Source: Caldilineaceae bacterium (GTDB lineage: Bacteria; Chloroflexota; Anaerolineae; Caldilineales; Caldilineaceae). Taken from it: DNA of 64,000 nt. Location: NCBI GenBank assembly GCA_022821545.1, contig JAJEDJ010000036.1:62001-126000 (forward strand), in the 5' to 3' direction. The position numbers were made by a program, and so were the translations under genes. Of the stretch, positions 1-8,277 are shown one piece after another. Every line of letters begins with the position of its first letter. The stretch's first letter is position 1. The notes beneath the pieces are model-generated. The model was not told where the DNA came from and ran no database searches. It saw nothing but the letters and a program-made list of their open reading frames with translations.

Positions 1-1
1 G

Positions 2-787
2 CTGGCCGGCGCCTGTGTGATGATGATCCCGCTCGTCTGGTTACTCTCCTCCAGTCTCAAAGACAGCGGCCGCATCTTCATCTTCCCGCCCCAGTGGATA
101 CCCAACCCTTGGCGGCCCGAAAACTACCCGGCAGTGCTGGAGGCAATCCCCTTCATCCGTTTTGCCTGGAACACGGTCTTCGTCACTGCACTCGCCCTGC
201 TCGGGCAGTTGATCTCGTCAAGCCTGGTTGCCTTCGGCTTTGCCCGACTGCGTTTTCCCGGACGCGACCTTCTCTTCCTGATTCTGCTCGCCACCATCAT
301 GATCCCTTATCAGGTCACCCTCATCCCGACCTTCATTCTCTTTCGTATTCTTGGCTGGCTCGACACCTACGCCCCACTGATCGTGCCTTACTGGCTGGGT
401 GGCGGCGCCTTCTTCATCTTTCTGCTGCGCCAGTTCTACATGCGCCTGCCCCTTGATCTCGACGACGCCGGCCGCATCGATGGCGCCAGCACCTTTGGCA
501 TCTATCGCCATATTATTCTGCCCCAGTCGCGGCCGGCCCTTGGTGTAGTCGCCGTGTTCTCTTTCCTGAACCACTGGAATGATTTCTTCAACCCTCTCAT
601 CTTTCTGAGCACCACGGAGAAGTACACCCTCGCCCTAGGAATTAACCTCTTTCGCGGCTATCAGGTGACACAATGGCACCTGCTTATGGCCGCCAGCGTG
701 ATGGTCAGTTTCCCCTGCATTCTGCTTTACGCCCTCGCTCAACGTTACTTTATCCAGGGCATAGTCTTCACAGGCGTCAAACAATGA
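2..787 (+). CDS. carbohydrate ABC transporter permease, MalG type (5' end cut by window)
   Basis: Inner-membrane permease of a CUT1 sugar importer. The reading frame is open from base 2, so the first membrane helix and start codon lie outside the window. About five further hydrophobic segments are visible. The cytoplasmic EAA loop that docks the ATPase is recognisable around positions 465-500 (residues D-DAGRIDGAS), which is the family hallmark of BPD_transp_1 permeases. It ends with the usual short tail after the last helix. The next gene begins 26 bases later on the same strand, so it probably heads the oxidoreductase/deacetylase/enolase operon that follows. The partner MalF-type permease and binding protein should lie just upstream of the window. 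The substrate is unknown; the catabolic neighbours suggest a sugar or sugar acid. Confidence 0.9.
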   Translation: MAGACVMMIPLVWLLSSSLKDSGRIFIFPPQWIPNPWRPENYPAVLEAIPFIRFAWNTVFVTALALLGQLISSSLVAFGFARLRFPGRDLLFLILLATIMIPYQVTLIPTFILFRILGWLDTYAPLIVPYWLGGGAFFIFLLRQFYMRLPLDLDDAGRIDGASTFGIYRHIILPQSRPALGVVAVFSFLNHWNDFFNPLIFLSTTEKYTLALGINLFRGYQVTQWHLLMAASVMVSFPCILLYALAQRYFIQGIVFTGVKQ

Positions 788-813
788 ACTCTTCAGTCGC
801 AGAGTAAAGAACT

Positions 814-1929
814 ATGGGTCGCTCTCACTTTGCCGCGCGCGCGGTCAACAACGGAAAGATTGGCGTCGGCGTACTCGGTCTCGGACAGGGCCGTTCCCAC
901 CTGCGCGCCTTCCAACTTCTGGATGGCTCTACTGTCGCCGCTGTCTGCGACCAGGACACAGTCCTCGCTGGCCGCGTGGCGCAGGAACACGGGATCGAAA
1001 AGCGCCACCCCGCCTACGAAGCCATGCTCGAAGATCCTGCCATCGATCTGGTCGTCGTCGCTACACCCGACCACCTTCACGGACAGCACGCCATCATGGC
1101 GCTGGAAGCAGGCAAACATGTCCTCTCCGAAATCCCAATGGCGATAACGCTTGACGAATGCCGGCGCATCATCGAACTGACCGACCGCCACGGCCTCAAA
1201 TACCATATGGGCAACCAGGTCCGCTACGCCTTCTGCCTGCGCGACGTGCAGCAGATGATCCGAACCGGCGACCTCGGCGAAATCTTCTACGGCGAGGGCG
1301 AGTACCTGCACACCATGGACGAAATCGTGGCAAATCGCCGGTCCGACCACTGGCGCGTCCACCCGCATACCCCGCAAACTACGCTCCTCGGCGGCGGCCC
1401 CCACGCCGTCGACACCCTCCGCTGGCTGATGAACGTCGATTTCGTCGAGGCGCAGGCCTATCACGCCGAACAGCAATCCCGCTGGCAGACCACCCACACC
1501 ACAGTCGCAATCTTCAAAGCAGCCGGCGGCGCCGTCGCCAAGGTGACCGTATCCTATGGAATGGTGCGCCCCTACTGCCTCTACTACTCTGTCTACGGCA
1601 GCGCCGGCTCCTTCGAACGCACCCGCGACCAGGGCGGCGCCGTCGAGGATACGATCAACTACCACTACCACGACAGGATCGCCGGCGCACGCCGCATGGC
1701 CCCCGTTACCCTTCCCAACTGGAGCAATCCCGCCATCCAGCGCCAACACGCGCTCGGACACGGGACCATGGAAATCGAGCAGGCCCAGCACTTCCTCCGG
1801 GCAATCGTCACCGACGAGGAGCCAGCCATCGGCCCGCGCGAAGCCGCCCGCTCGGTCGCCGCCGGCATCTGCGCACTCCAGTCCGCCGATCAGGGAGGCG
1901 GCCCTGTCGCCATACCCACCTTTGACTGA
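814..1929 (+). CDS. Gfo/Idh/MocA family oxidoreductase
   Basis: NAD(P)-dependent sugar or inositol dehydrogenase family protein, 371 aa, cytoplasmic. The N-terminal Rossmann fold shows GLGQGRSH (about residues 22-29) and a following acidic strand end (AVCDQD). The C-terminal half is the alpha/beta substrate domain (LGGGPHAVDTLRW). The usual EKP motif at the end of the Rossmann domain reads EIP here, so the conserved lysine that helps bind cofactor and substrate is absent. It lies between a sugar permease and a deacetylase-like gene, so a role in oxidation or epimerisation of an imported sugar is inferred. The start is chosen at ATG 814; the first 14 or so residues precede the Rossmann strand and the ribosome binding site is weak, so a slightly later start cannot be excluded. 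Confidence 0.85.
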   Translation: MGRSHFAARAVNNGKIGVGVLGLGQGRSHLRAFQLLDGSTVAAVCDQDTVLAGRVAQEHGIEKRHPAYEAMLEDPAIDLVVVATPDHLHGQHAIMALEAGKHVLSEIPMAITLDECRRIIELTDRHGLKYHMGNQVRYAFCLRDVQQMIRTGDLGEIFYGEGEYLHTMDEIVANRRSDHWRVHPHTPQTTLLGGGPHAVDTLRWLMNVDFVEAQAYHAEQQSRWQTTHTTVAIFKAAGGAVAKVTVSYGMVRPYCLYYSVYGSAGSFERTRDQGGAVEDTINYHYHDRIAGARRMAPVTLPNWSNPAIQRQHALGHGTMEIEQAQHFLRAIVTDEEPAIGPREAARSVAAGICALQSADQGGGPVAIPTFD

Positions 1930-2019
1930 TATTCATCTTTTCAGGCAACGACGCAATAGCGCTCTTTGTGCGATGCCCTAGAACTGAACGGCCTACATCT
2001 GGAGAATGAGGTTCCAACA

Positions 2020-3738
2020 ATGCTCTTGGTTCACAATGCGGGGGAAGCCCGCAACCGCTACAGCTACTATCTGGCCGAGATCTTGCGCATGGAAGGGTTT
2101 GTTGACTTTTCAGAAGAGGATACCAGCGCGCTGGACGGAAATCTCCTGGCCCAACACGATCTCATAATCGTGCCGCGCGCCGCGCTCAGCCGCGCACAGA
2201 TAGGGCAACTGGTCGACTTTGTGCAGGATGGAGGACGGCTCATCGCCTTTCAGCCCGAACCGCAGCTGACCGAAGAACTGGGTTTGTGTCCTGCTTACCG
2301 CGGCGTCGATGGGGGCCTCCTGCACATCGACACCAGTCACCCCGCCTTGAAGGGTCTGTGCAGCGAACCGGTCCAGGTCGTGACGCCCGCGGTCGAGTGG
2401 TCGCTGGACGCCGGCGAAGGGATCGGCGAGCTGGCCGTCATCCGCCCTGCCGAAAACGAAGCAGGAGAGGGAACGCCCGCCGTCGTATCGGCAACGGTCG
2501 GACGCGGCGCCGCGATCCTCTTCGCCTATGATCTCCCCTACACAGTCGCCCGTCTGCGCCAAGGCAACCCTGACCATGTCGATCTCTGCTTTGCCGGCCT
2601 CGACGGCATCTACCGGCCCAGCGAGCTCTTCGTCGGACAGCTGCCCCTGGCGCAGATGTTGGTCCCTCAGGCCGACCTGCACACCTCCCTGCTCGCTCGC
2701 CTGATCGAGGAACTGGCGCCCCGCCCGCGCCTCTGGTACTACCCGCAAGCCGATCAGAGCAGCGTGCTGATTATGACAAGCGACGACGACTGGTCCACTC
2801 TCCCTCAGTTTGAATCTCTGCTCGACGGACTGCGCCGCAGGCAGGCCCGCTGTACCTTCTACGTAGTTCCCAAAACCAACCTGACTCGCGACCACATCGA
2901 GGCTTGGGAAGCAGACGGCCATGCCTTCAGCGTCCACCCCGCCCTTGAAGCGGATACCGTGCGCGAAATAAAGATCGAGGAGCCCCAAAGCTCCCTTGTT
3001 GCGCCGATGCTGGAGGAAAACATCAAGCGCTTCCACCAGGAGTTCGGACGCCCCGTACGCACAGTTCGCCAGCATGCAGTCCGCTGGCGGGGCTACGTCG
3101 ACGCCGCCCGTGATCTCTCCCGGCTGGGTGTGCGCATGGACCTGAACTACCTCTCCGTATCCCCTTTTTTCGGCTATATGTGCGGCTCAGGACGTCCCCT
3201 CCGCTTTGTCGACGAAGACGGCGCCCTCATCGACTGCTTCCAGCAGCCCACCCACTGGACCGAAGAGTGCCTCATCCACCCCGAATTCGTATTCAGCTTC
3301 AAATGGACAGTCGAACGCGCCTTGGAGGAAACAGGCGCCATCATCCGCCGCGCCGCCCGGAAATACTACACGCCAGTCGCCCTCAACTCCCATCCCGTCA
3401 GCTTTGCCACATACTCCAGCCCCCTGATCGAAGGTAACTGGGACGCAGCCGTGGCTGAGGGAGTGCCGGTACTCTCCGCCGACGACTGGCTCAATTGGGT
3501 CGAAAACCGCGACCGGCTGCGCATCTCCTTGGACGCCGCAGGAGGAACTCTCCGCGCGGCCTCGCACCTGCCTGCGGCGACCCTCCTCCTGCCGCCGGCG
3601 CTTGGCGCGCCTCGCACAAGCGGCCAGACTGGCCGGCAGGAACGCTGGGGCCGCCGCTACACGACAATCACCTTCAGCGATCTGTCCGCCGGTGCATCCT
3701 ATCGATTCGACTGTTCCAAAGGGAAAGGTACGGAATGA
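2020..3738 (+). CDS. two-domain protein: glutamine-amidotransferase-like N-terminus plus polysaccharide-deacetylase-like C-terminus
   Basis: 572 aa, no signal peptide visible. Residues 1-210 look like a flavodoxin-like class I glutamine amidotransferase fold of the kind found in beta-galactosidase trimerisation domains and ThuA-like proteins (NAGEARNRYSYYLAE at the start, then GRLIAFQPE). From about residue 240 the sequence resembles a NodB/polysaccharide-deacetylase barrel: SDDDW carries the Asp pair and VHPAL the first histidine. The later TVRQHAVRW segment fits the family's further conserved region. ATG 2020 has GAGG eight bases upstream, so I prefer it to an in-frame upstream start at 1966. 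The stop overlaps the start of the next gene (ATGA), implying translational coupling. The substrate is unknown; peptidoglycan or an exogenous glycan are both possible. Confidence 0.7.
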   Translation: MLLVHNAGEARNRYSYYLAEILRMEGFVDFSEEDTSALDGNLLAQHDLIIVPRAALSRAQIGQLVDFVQDGGRLIAFQPEPQLTEELGLCPAYRGVDGGLLHIDTSHPALKGLCSEPVQVVTPAVEWSLDAGEGIGELAVIRPAENEAGEGTPAVVSATVGRGAAILFAYDLPYTVARLRQGNPDHVDLCFAGLDGIYRPSELFVGQLPLAQMLVPQADLHTSLLARLIEELAPRPRLWYYPQADQSSVLIMTSDDDWSTLPQFESLLDGLRRRQARCTFYVVPKTNLTRDHIEAWEADGHAFSVHPALEADTVREIKIEEPQSSLVAPMLEENIKRFHQEFGRPVRTVRQHAVRWRGYVDAARDLSRLGVRMDLNYLSVSPFFGYMCGSGRPLRFVDEDGALIDCFQQPTHWTEECLIHPEFVFSFKWTVERALEETGAIIRRAARKYYTPVALNSHPVSFATYSSPLIEGNWDAAVAEGVPVLSADDWLNWVENRDRLRISLDAAGGTLRAASHLPAATLLLPPALGAPRTSGQTGRQERWGRRYTTITFSDLSAGASYRFDCSKGKGTE

Positions 3739-4853
3739 AGATAACGCAGATCGAGACAATCCCCGTCAACGTCCCCATCAGCCCCGAAAGGGCCATCCGC
3801 GGCGGCCGCGGCGGCCACACCGAATCGCCCTTTCTCCTCGTCAGAATCCACACCGACGAGGGCATCGAGGGCCTCGGCGAAGTCTCCTGTACGCCAATCT
3901 GGAGCGGCGAAGATCAGGTCACCGCCGCCCACTTTATCAGTCGTATCCTCGCCCCCCTGCTCACCGGCCGCGACCCTACCGAAATTGAGCGCCTCATGGC
4001 CGCCGTCCACGCCGCCGTCGCCAGCAACCCCTTCACCAAGGCCGGCATAGAGATGGCCCTCTGGGACATTCTAGGCAAGGTCGCCGGCCTCCCGCTCTAC
4101 CGCCTCCTCGGCGGCCCTGTCCGCGATCGCGTCAAAACCAAGTTCTCGGTTTCCGGGCTTGCCCCCAAGCAGGCGGCCGCCGTCGCCGCCTGGGCCGTCG
4201 ACCGGGGCTTCGACACCATGAAGGTCAAAGTCGGTCTGGAGCCCGCCGAAGACGTAGCCCGCGTCGCCGCCGTCCGCCAAGCCGTCGGCCCCGACGTGCG
4301 CCTCGGCGTCGACGCCAACGGCGGCTGGTCCGTCCGCACTGCCATCCAGACAATTCAGCTGCTCTATCGTTACGACATCTACTTCGTCGAACAGCCCACG
4401 CCCGACCAGGACGTTTCCTGGCTCGCCGACGTCCGCCGCCGCACGCATCTGCCCGTCATGGCCGACGAAATCGTCTACTCGCCACAGGATGCTATGGCCG
4501 TAGCCCGCGCGCAGGCCGCCGACGTGCTCTCCCTCTATGTCGGCAAAGGCGGAATCGCCTCCGCTCGCAACGTCGCGGCTGTCGCCGCCGCCGCAGGCCT
4601 CGTCTGTACAGTCGGCAGTAACCTCGAACTCGGCATCGGCAACGCAGCCATGATTCATCTGGCAATGGCCACTGCTGCCATCGACGCAGAGACCTTTCCC
4701 TGCGATATCCTCAGCCCCTTCTTCTACGAGGCCGATCTGCTCCAGGACCCCCTCCCTATCCGCGCCGGCGAAGCCCGCCCCCCCACCGCGCCCGGACTCG
4801 GCATCCAGCTCGACGAAGACAAAGTCGCCTTCTACCGCACAGACAAAGATTAA
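3735..4853 (+). CDS. mandelate racemase/muconate lactonizing enzyme family protein
   Basis: Enolase-superfamily enzyme, 372 aa, cytoplasmic. The N-terminal capping domain (MKITQIETIPV) is followed by the (beta/alpha)7 barrel. Visible catalytic features are the KxK motif (MKVKVG), metal ligands Asp in GVDANGG, Glu in FVEQP and Asp/Glu in MADEI, and the later lysine in YVGKGG. This is the muconate cycloisomerase subgroup layout, which also contains dipeptide epimerases and N-acylamino-acid racemases. ATG 3735 overlaps the previous stop in ATGA; longer in-frame starts run through the upstream gene and are rejected. It is the last gene of the operon; the next gene is convergent. Substrate cannot be read from sequence. 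Confidence 0.88.
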   Translation: MKITQIETIPVNVPISPERAIRGGRGGHTESPFLLVRIHTDEGIEGLGEVSCTPIWSGEDQVTAAHFISRILAPLLTGRDPTEIERLMAAVHAAVASNPFTKAGIEMALWDILGKVAGLPLYRLLGGPVRDRVKTKFSVSGLAPKQAAAVAAWAVDRGFDTMKVKVGLEPAEDVARVAAVRQAVGPDVRLGVDANGGWSVRTAIQTIQLLYRYDIYFVEQPTPDQDVSWLADVRRRTHLPVMADEIVYSPQDAMAVARAQAADVLSLYVGKGGIASARNVAAVAAAAGLVCTVGSNLELGIGNAAMIHLAMATAAIDAETFPCDILSPFFYEADLLQDPLPIRAGEARPPTAPGLGIQLDEDKVAFYRTDKD

Positions 4854-4880
4854 ATTGTTGAAGTTGATGAGATTGTTGAA
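4854..4880 (+). repeat. short direct repeat ATTGTTGAA, 18-base period
   Basis: ATTGTTGAA occurs at 4854-4862 and again at 4872-4880, directly after the stop codon of the enolase-family gene. The stretch is AT-rich against a GC-rich background. The 153-base gap to the convergent permease also holds a weak hairpin, CGGCA/TGCCG at 4906-4922 with a seven-base loop and no T-run. A bidirectional terminator is possible but not well supported. Confidence 0.35.
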
Positions 4881-5006
4881 ATTGTGAAAGAAAACTGTGA
4901 GGAAACGGCAAGAACTCTGCCGACACAATTCGAGGAAGCTTGTCCTATAGAGCGGTCAGCGCTCGCCTCTCGCGAACTGTCAGCGAAGCCTCTGACCACT
5001 GCCTTT

Positions 5007-5993
5007 CTACTCCAAACGTATGCGCGGGTCCACCACCGCCAGCAGAATGTCGGACAGCAGCGTGCCGATCACGGTAAGCGTGCTCAGAAGAAACAGGAAA
5101 CTGCCGGCCAGATACATGTCCTGCGAAGTGAGCGAACGCAGCAACAGCGGCCCTGTCGTCTGCAGGCTCAACACCATCGCCACCAGCGTCGTTCCCGAAA
5201 CAAGACTGGCCAGCGACCAGCCTACCGTGCTGAAAAACGGGTTGAGCGCAACCCGAACCGGATACTTCCAGATCAACGAGGCCTCCTTGACGCCCTTCGC
5301 CCGCGCCGTCTCCACGTACGGCTTGTTGAGCTCATCAAGCAGGTTTGCGCGTGTGATGCGGATATTGCCCGCGGTGCCGTTAACCGCCACGATCAACATC
5401 GGCACCCAGATATGGCTGAGCATATCCACAATCTTGGGCCAGCTCCACGGCTCCAACACATACTCGTCTGAAAACAGTCCGCCCACATTCACGCCCAGCA
5501 TCGATTGCGCCAGAAACAGAATGATCAACGCCAGCAGAAAACCCGGTGTCCCCAGCCCGATGAAGCTGAACGTCGTCATCAGATAATCGAGCCACGAGTA
5601 CTGATGGGTCGCCGAATAGACCCCCACCGGTATTGCGATAAACCACCCCACCAGCAACGCTCCCATCGACAGCGCCATCGTCAACCCCAAGCGTTCCCAG
5701 ATCAGCTCACTGACCGGCTTCTGCCATTCAAACGACTGTCCCCAATCGCCCTTCACCAGCACGCCGTAGATCCACTTGAAATATTGTACATAGGCCGGCT
5801 GGCCCAGCCCGTACCGCTGTCGCAGCGATTCCAATTCGGCTTCGTCAACCTCATCCCCCTCCTGCCGCAGCTGGGCAACATACGAGGTTAGAAAATCACC
5901 CGGCGGCAGTTGGATAACAGCGAACGAAAGAATCGAAATCGCGATCAGCATCGGAATAATCAACAGCACACGTTGAACGATATAGGCCAGCAT
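5007..5993 (-). CDS. peptide-type ABC transporter permease (DppB/OppB family)
   Basis: Inner-membrane permease, 328 aa, about six transmembrane helices. The N-terminal helix begins at once (MLAYIVQRVLL), followed by the conserved QLPPGDF region and an extracytoplasmic segment of about 60 residues. The EAA loop is clear (LNKPYVETARAKG), and the C-terminus ends in VDPRIRLE. It lies downstream of its binding-protein gene with a hairpin-bearing gap of 144 bases. No DppC partner follows; the operon ends here. Its closest relative in the window is the permease at 23535-24530, with which it shares long near-identical stretches around the EAA loop. The missing DppC could be the one at 31869-33059, which resembles the DppC partner of that same relative. 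Confidence 0.93.
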   Translation of the reverse strand: MLAYIVQRVLLIIPMLIAISILSFAVIQLPPGDFLTSYVAQLRQEGDEVDEAELESLRQRYGLGQPAYVQYFKWIYGVLVKGDWGQSFEWQKPVSELIWERLGLTMALSMGALLVGWFIAIPVGVYSATHQYSWLDYLMTTFSFIGLGTPGFLLALIILFLAQSMLGVNVGGLFSDEYVLEPWSWPKIVDMLSHIWVPMLIVAVNGTAGNIRITRANLLDELNKPYVETARAKGVKEASLIWKYPVRVALNPFFSTVGWSLASLVSGTTLVAMVLSLQTTGPLLLRSLTSQDMYLAGSFLFLLSTLTVIGTLLSDILLAVVDPRIRLE

Positions 5994-6034
5994 GAAAACC
6001 CCCGAAAGGACAGAAGCGAATCAAGAGGGGTGAA

Positions 6035-6137
6035 GAACGAGAAGAGAAGAGAGGAGCGAGAAAGCGCCAGCCCACCCGCCCGACTGGCTGGCCGGGCTCA
6101 CTCTTTCCTCTCTCCTCCTCACTCACTTCTCGCAGTT
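6035..6137 (-). other. intercistronic purine/pyrimidine-rich hairpin between binding protein and permease
   Basis: Nested inverted repeats fill the gap after the binding-protein stop: outer arms CGAGAAG (6038-6044) and CTTCTCG (6126-6132), inner arms GCCAGCC (6066-6072) and GGCTGGC (6086-6092), with purine-rich sequence facing pyrimidine-rich sequence between them. There is no clear T-run, so mRNA stabilisation or partial attenuation is more likely than full termination. Similar hairpins sit in the other binding-protein/permease gaps of the window. Confidence 0.55.
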
Positions 6138-8168
6138 CTACGTACTCATCGAATCCGCGTCTTCCCAGAAATACGTCTCCGTGTGGAGCAGATGCTCGTC
6201 ACCGGTCGTATCGTCCAGCGGGAAGCCGGGCAGGTAGTTCCTGACACCATTCTTGACGATGATAGGCGCCGGGCGCTCGCCCAGGTATCCGATCATCGGC
6301 AGTTCCTCGGCCCAGATGTCAAGAATCTGGTGGAACATCGCGGTCTGCTTATCGGGGTCAGGTTCGATCTTGATAGCGTCCCAGATTTCCCAGATTGTCC
6401 AGACCCAGTGACCCGCCGGCGGCTCGACGCCTGCCGGGCTGGAGCCGCCGCTGTTGCGCCAGTGCGCCCAGCCAGCGGCCCACGGACGGTCCGGCTGCTC
6501 GCATGTCCAGATCGTCGGGTTGACCAGCGGCACGACCGTGCGGTCTCCGCCCCACCAGGCCGCTTCGATCTCGTTGGCGCCGTGGTGCTCCTCGTACAGC
6601 GAGCGCTCAAAGCCCTTGTAGGCCGCCTTGACACCCACCGCCGCAAAGTACTTGATCACTTCCTGAACGGTATCTTCACTCGTGGTACCCGGCTGTGCCG
6701 TCCCTTCAATGACGAAGCTCAGCGTATCCCCGCTGCCGTCGTTAAACAGCCGGAAACCGTCGCCGTCCTTTTCTGCATAGCCGGCGTCGTCGAGAAGCTG
6801 GTTGGCCAGGTCCGGGTCGAACTCGATCCAGGCGTTGGCCTGCTTGGGGTACGCCTGCGCCGAGCTCTCCAGCGGGCTGTACTGCCGCGGCGTCATCAGT
6901 CCGTCCCACACCAACTCGTTGAGCGCCACGCGGTCGACCGCAACCGATAGCGCGATCCGCACGTCGCGAATGTTGAAGAACTCGGCCAGCCGCTCGTTCT
7001 TGGTCGACAGGTTCAACTGGATCGCCGAGTGGCCGGAAGCGGAACCGAGGAAGACCTGATAGTCCCCTGCCTCTTCATTCTCCTTGTAGAGCGTGAAGTT
7101 GCCGATATTGACGTGACGGGCCTGGAAGTCGATCTCGCCGTTGATGATGCGCAGGTCGAAAACGTCGTTCGTCTCAAACAGCCGGTGGGTAACGTCGTCG
7201 ATGTAGGGCAGCTGCCTGCCATCGGAATCAACCCCGAAGAAGAAGGGGTTACGCTCCATCAGGAACAGCTCGTTGGAAAGCTCATTCTTGGAGACCCACG
7301 GGCCAATGCTGGGCAGGTCCGGGTTCAGGTACCACCACCGTCGGTCCGTATAGTACTCTTCCCAGCTGTTGAAGCCGGCCTCTTCCACCTGGGCCTGCAG
7401 GGCATCCTGGTCGTCGGTCAGATCCATGTGGAACTGCTTCAAGTAGTGGCCGGGCAGGTAGAGGTTTCTGGTTTGGCGGCCAAGCCGGAAGACATACAGA
7501 GGATTGGGCAAGGGGAACTTGAAAGTTACGGTCGAGTCGTCGACGATTTCGAGCTCCATCGGCGTGCGCTCGGGGCCGGAGACCCATGTTCCGCCAATGC
7601 TGGGTGAGATCGTCGTGTTGGTCTCGTCCTCTTCCCACCACCAGCGGATCGCCTCGGTGGTGAAAGGCGTGCCGTCCGACCATTTCATGCCCTCGCGCAG
7701 GTGGAAGGTCCACTCAGAGGCGTCGTCGTTGATCTCCCACGACTCAGCCATGCGCGGCTGCATGTTCAGGTTCTGGTCGTACCAGGAAAGACCCCGGTCC
7801 TGCATCTTCGTCGGCCCCCAACGGTCGGAGACGCCCTTGAATCCGCGTCGGAACGTGCCGCCGTAGTTGCCGTTCTCCTCGGCAACCGGCATCACCATCG
7901 GGTTGACGGGCAAGCGCTCGTCCACGGGCGGCAGATCGCCGGCGGCAACCATATCCGCCAGCATCGGAGCCTCGCTGTATTGGGACGCCGCCGCCGCTGG
8001 CGCCTCCTCAGACGACTCGGCTGCCGAATCGTCGGCAGGCGCAGCCTCTTCCATCGGCTCCGGCTCGCCGCTCGCGCCGCAGGCCACAGCCACCGCACCC
8101 GCGGCGGCCGCGCCCGAAACGCGCATGAACTCGCGTCGGGAAATCGGTGTTGGCAAGATTCTTCGCAT
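6138..8168 (-). CDS. peptide-type ABC transporter substrate-binding lipoprotein (SBP family 5)
   Basis: 676 aa, exported lipoprotein. The signal carries a twin-arginine motif (S10-R-R-E-F-M) and a lipobox ending in Cys30 (AVAVAC), followed by an acidic Ala/Glu/Ser-rich linker to about residue 65. The mature domain shows the family-5 landmarks: LREGMKWSDGTPFT, the RNPFFFGVD segment, and the FNIRDVRIALSVAVDR segment. At 676 residues it is over 100 longer than typical DppA/OppA. The start has AAGGAG eight bases upstream. It follows the radical SAM gene and precedes the DppB-type permease. Ligand unknown: peptides, but also oligosaccharides, are known for this family. Confidence 0.93.
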   Translation of the reverse strand: MRRILPTPISRREFMRVSGAAAAGAVAVACGASGEPEPMEEAAPADDSAAESSEEAPAAAASQYSEAPMLADMVAAGDLPPVDERLPVNPMVMPVAEENGNYGGTFRRGFKGVSDRWGPTKMQDRGLSWYDQNLNMQPRMAESWEINDDASEWTFHLREGMKWSDGTPFTTEAIRWWWEEDETNTTISPSIGGTWVSGPERTPMELEIVDDSTVTFKFPLPNPLYVFRLGRQTRNLYLPGHYLKQFHMDLTDDQDALQAQVEEAGFNSWEEYYTDRRWWYLNPDLPSIGPWVSKNELSNELFLMERNPFFFGVDSDGRQLPYIDDVTHRLFETNDVFDLRIINGEIDFQARHVNIGNFTLYKENEEAGDYQVFLGSASGHSAIQLNLSTKNERLAEFFNIRDVRIALSVAVDRVALNELVWDGLMTPRQYSPLESSAQAYPKQANAWIEFDPDLANQLLDDAGYAEKDGDGFRLFNDGSGDTLSFVIEGTAQPGTTSEDTVQEVIKYFAAVGVKAAYKGFERSLYEEHHGANEIEAAWWGGDRTVVPLVNPTIWTCEQPDRPWAAGWAHWRNSGGSSPAGVEPPAGHWVWTIWEIWDAIKIEPDPDKQTAMFHQILDIWAEELPMIGYLGERPAPIIVKNGVRNYLPGFPLDDTTGDEHLLHTETYFWEDADSMST

Positions 8169-8216
8169 TCTTCTCTCCTTGGTGAAAAAATAGGATTGGC
8201 ACTGCTAATGAGCAGT

Positions 8217-8252
8217 AGTCAGTGTCCAAACCGACTGCCCGGGACACTGACT
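8217..8252 (-). other. hairpin in the radical SAM/binding-protein gap
   Basis: Perfect 11-bp inverted repeat AGTCAGTGTCC (8217-8227) and GGACACTGACT (8242-8252) with a 14-base loop, in the 5' leader of the binding-protein gene. It could be a processing or stabilising stem, or an operator. It is next to one copy of the intergenic motif CTGACCACT at 8254-8262. Confidence 0.5.
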
Positions 8253-8277
8253 GCTGACCACTAACCACCGCAGTTCC

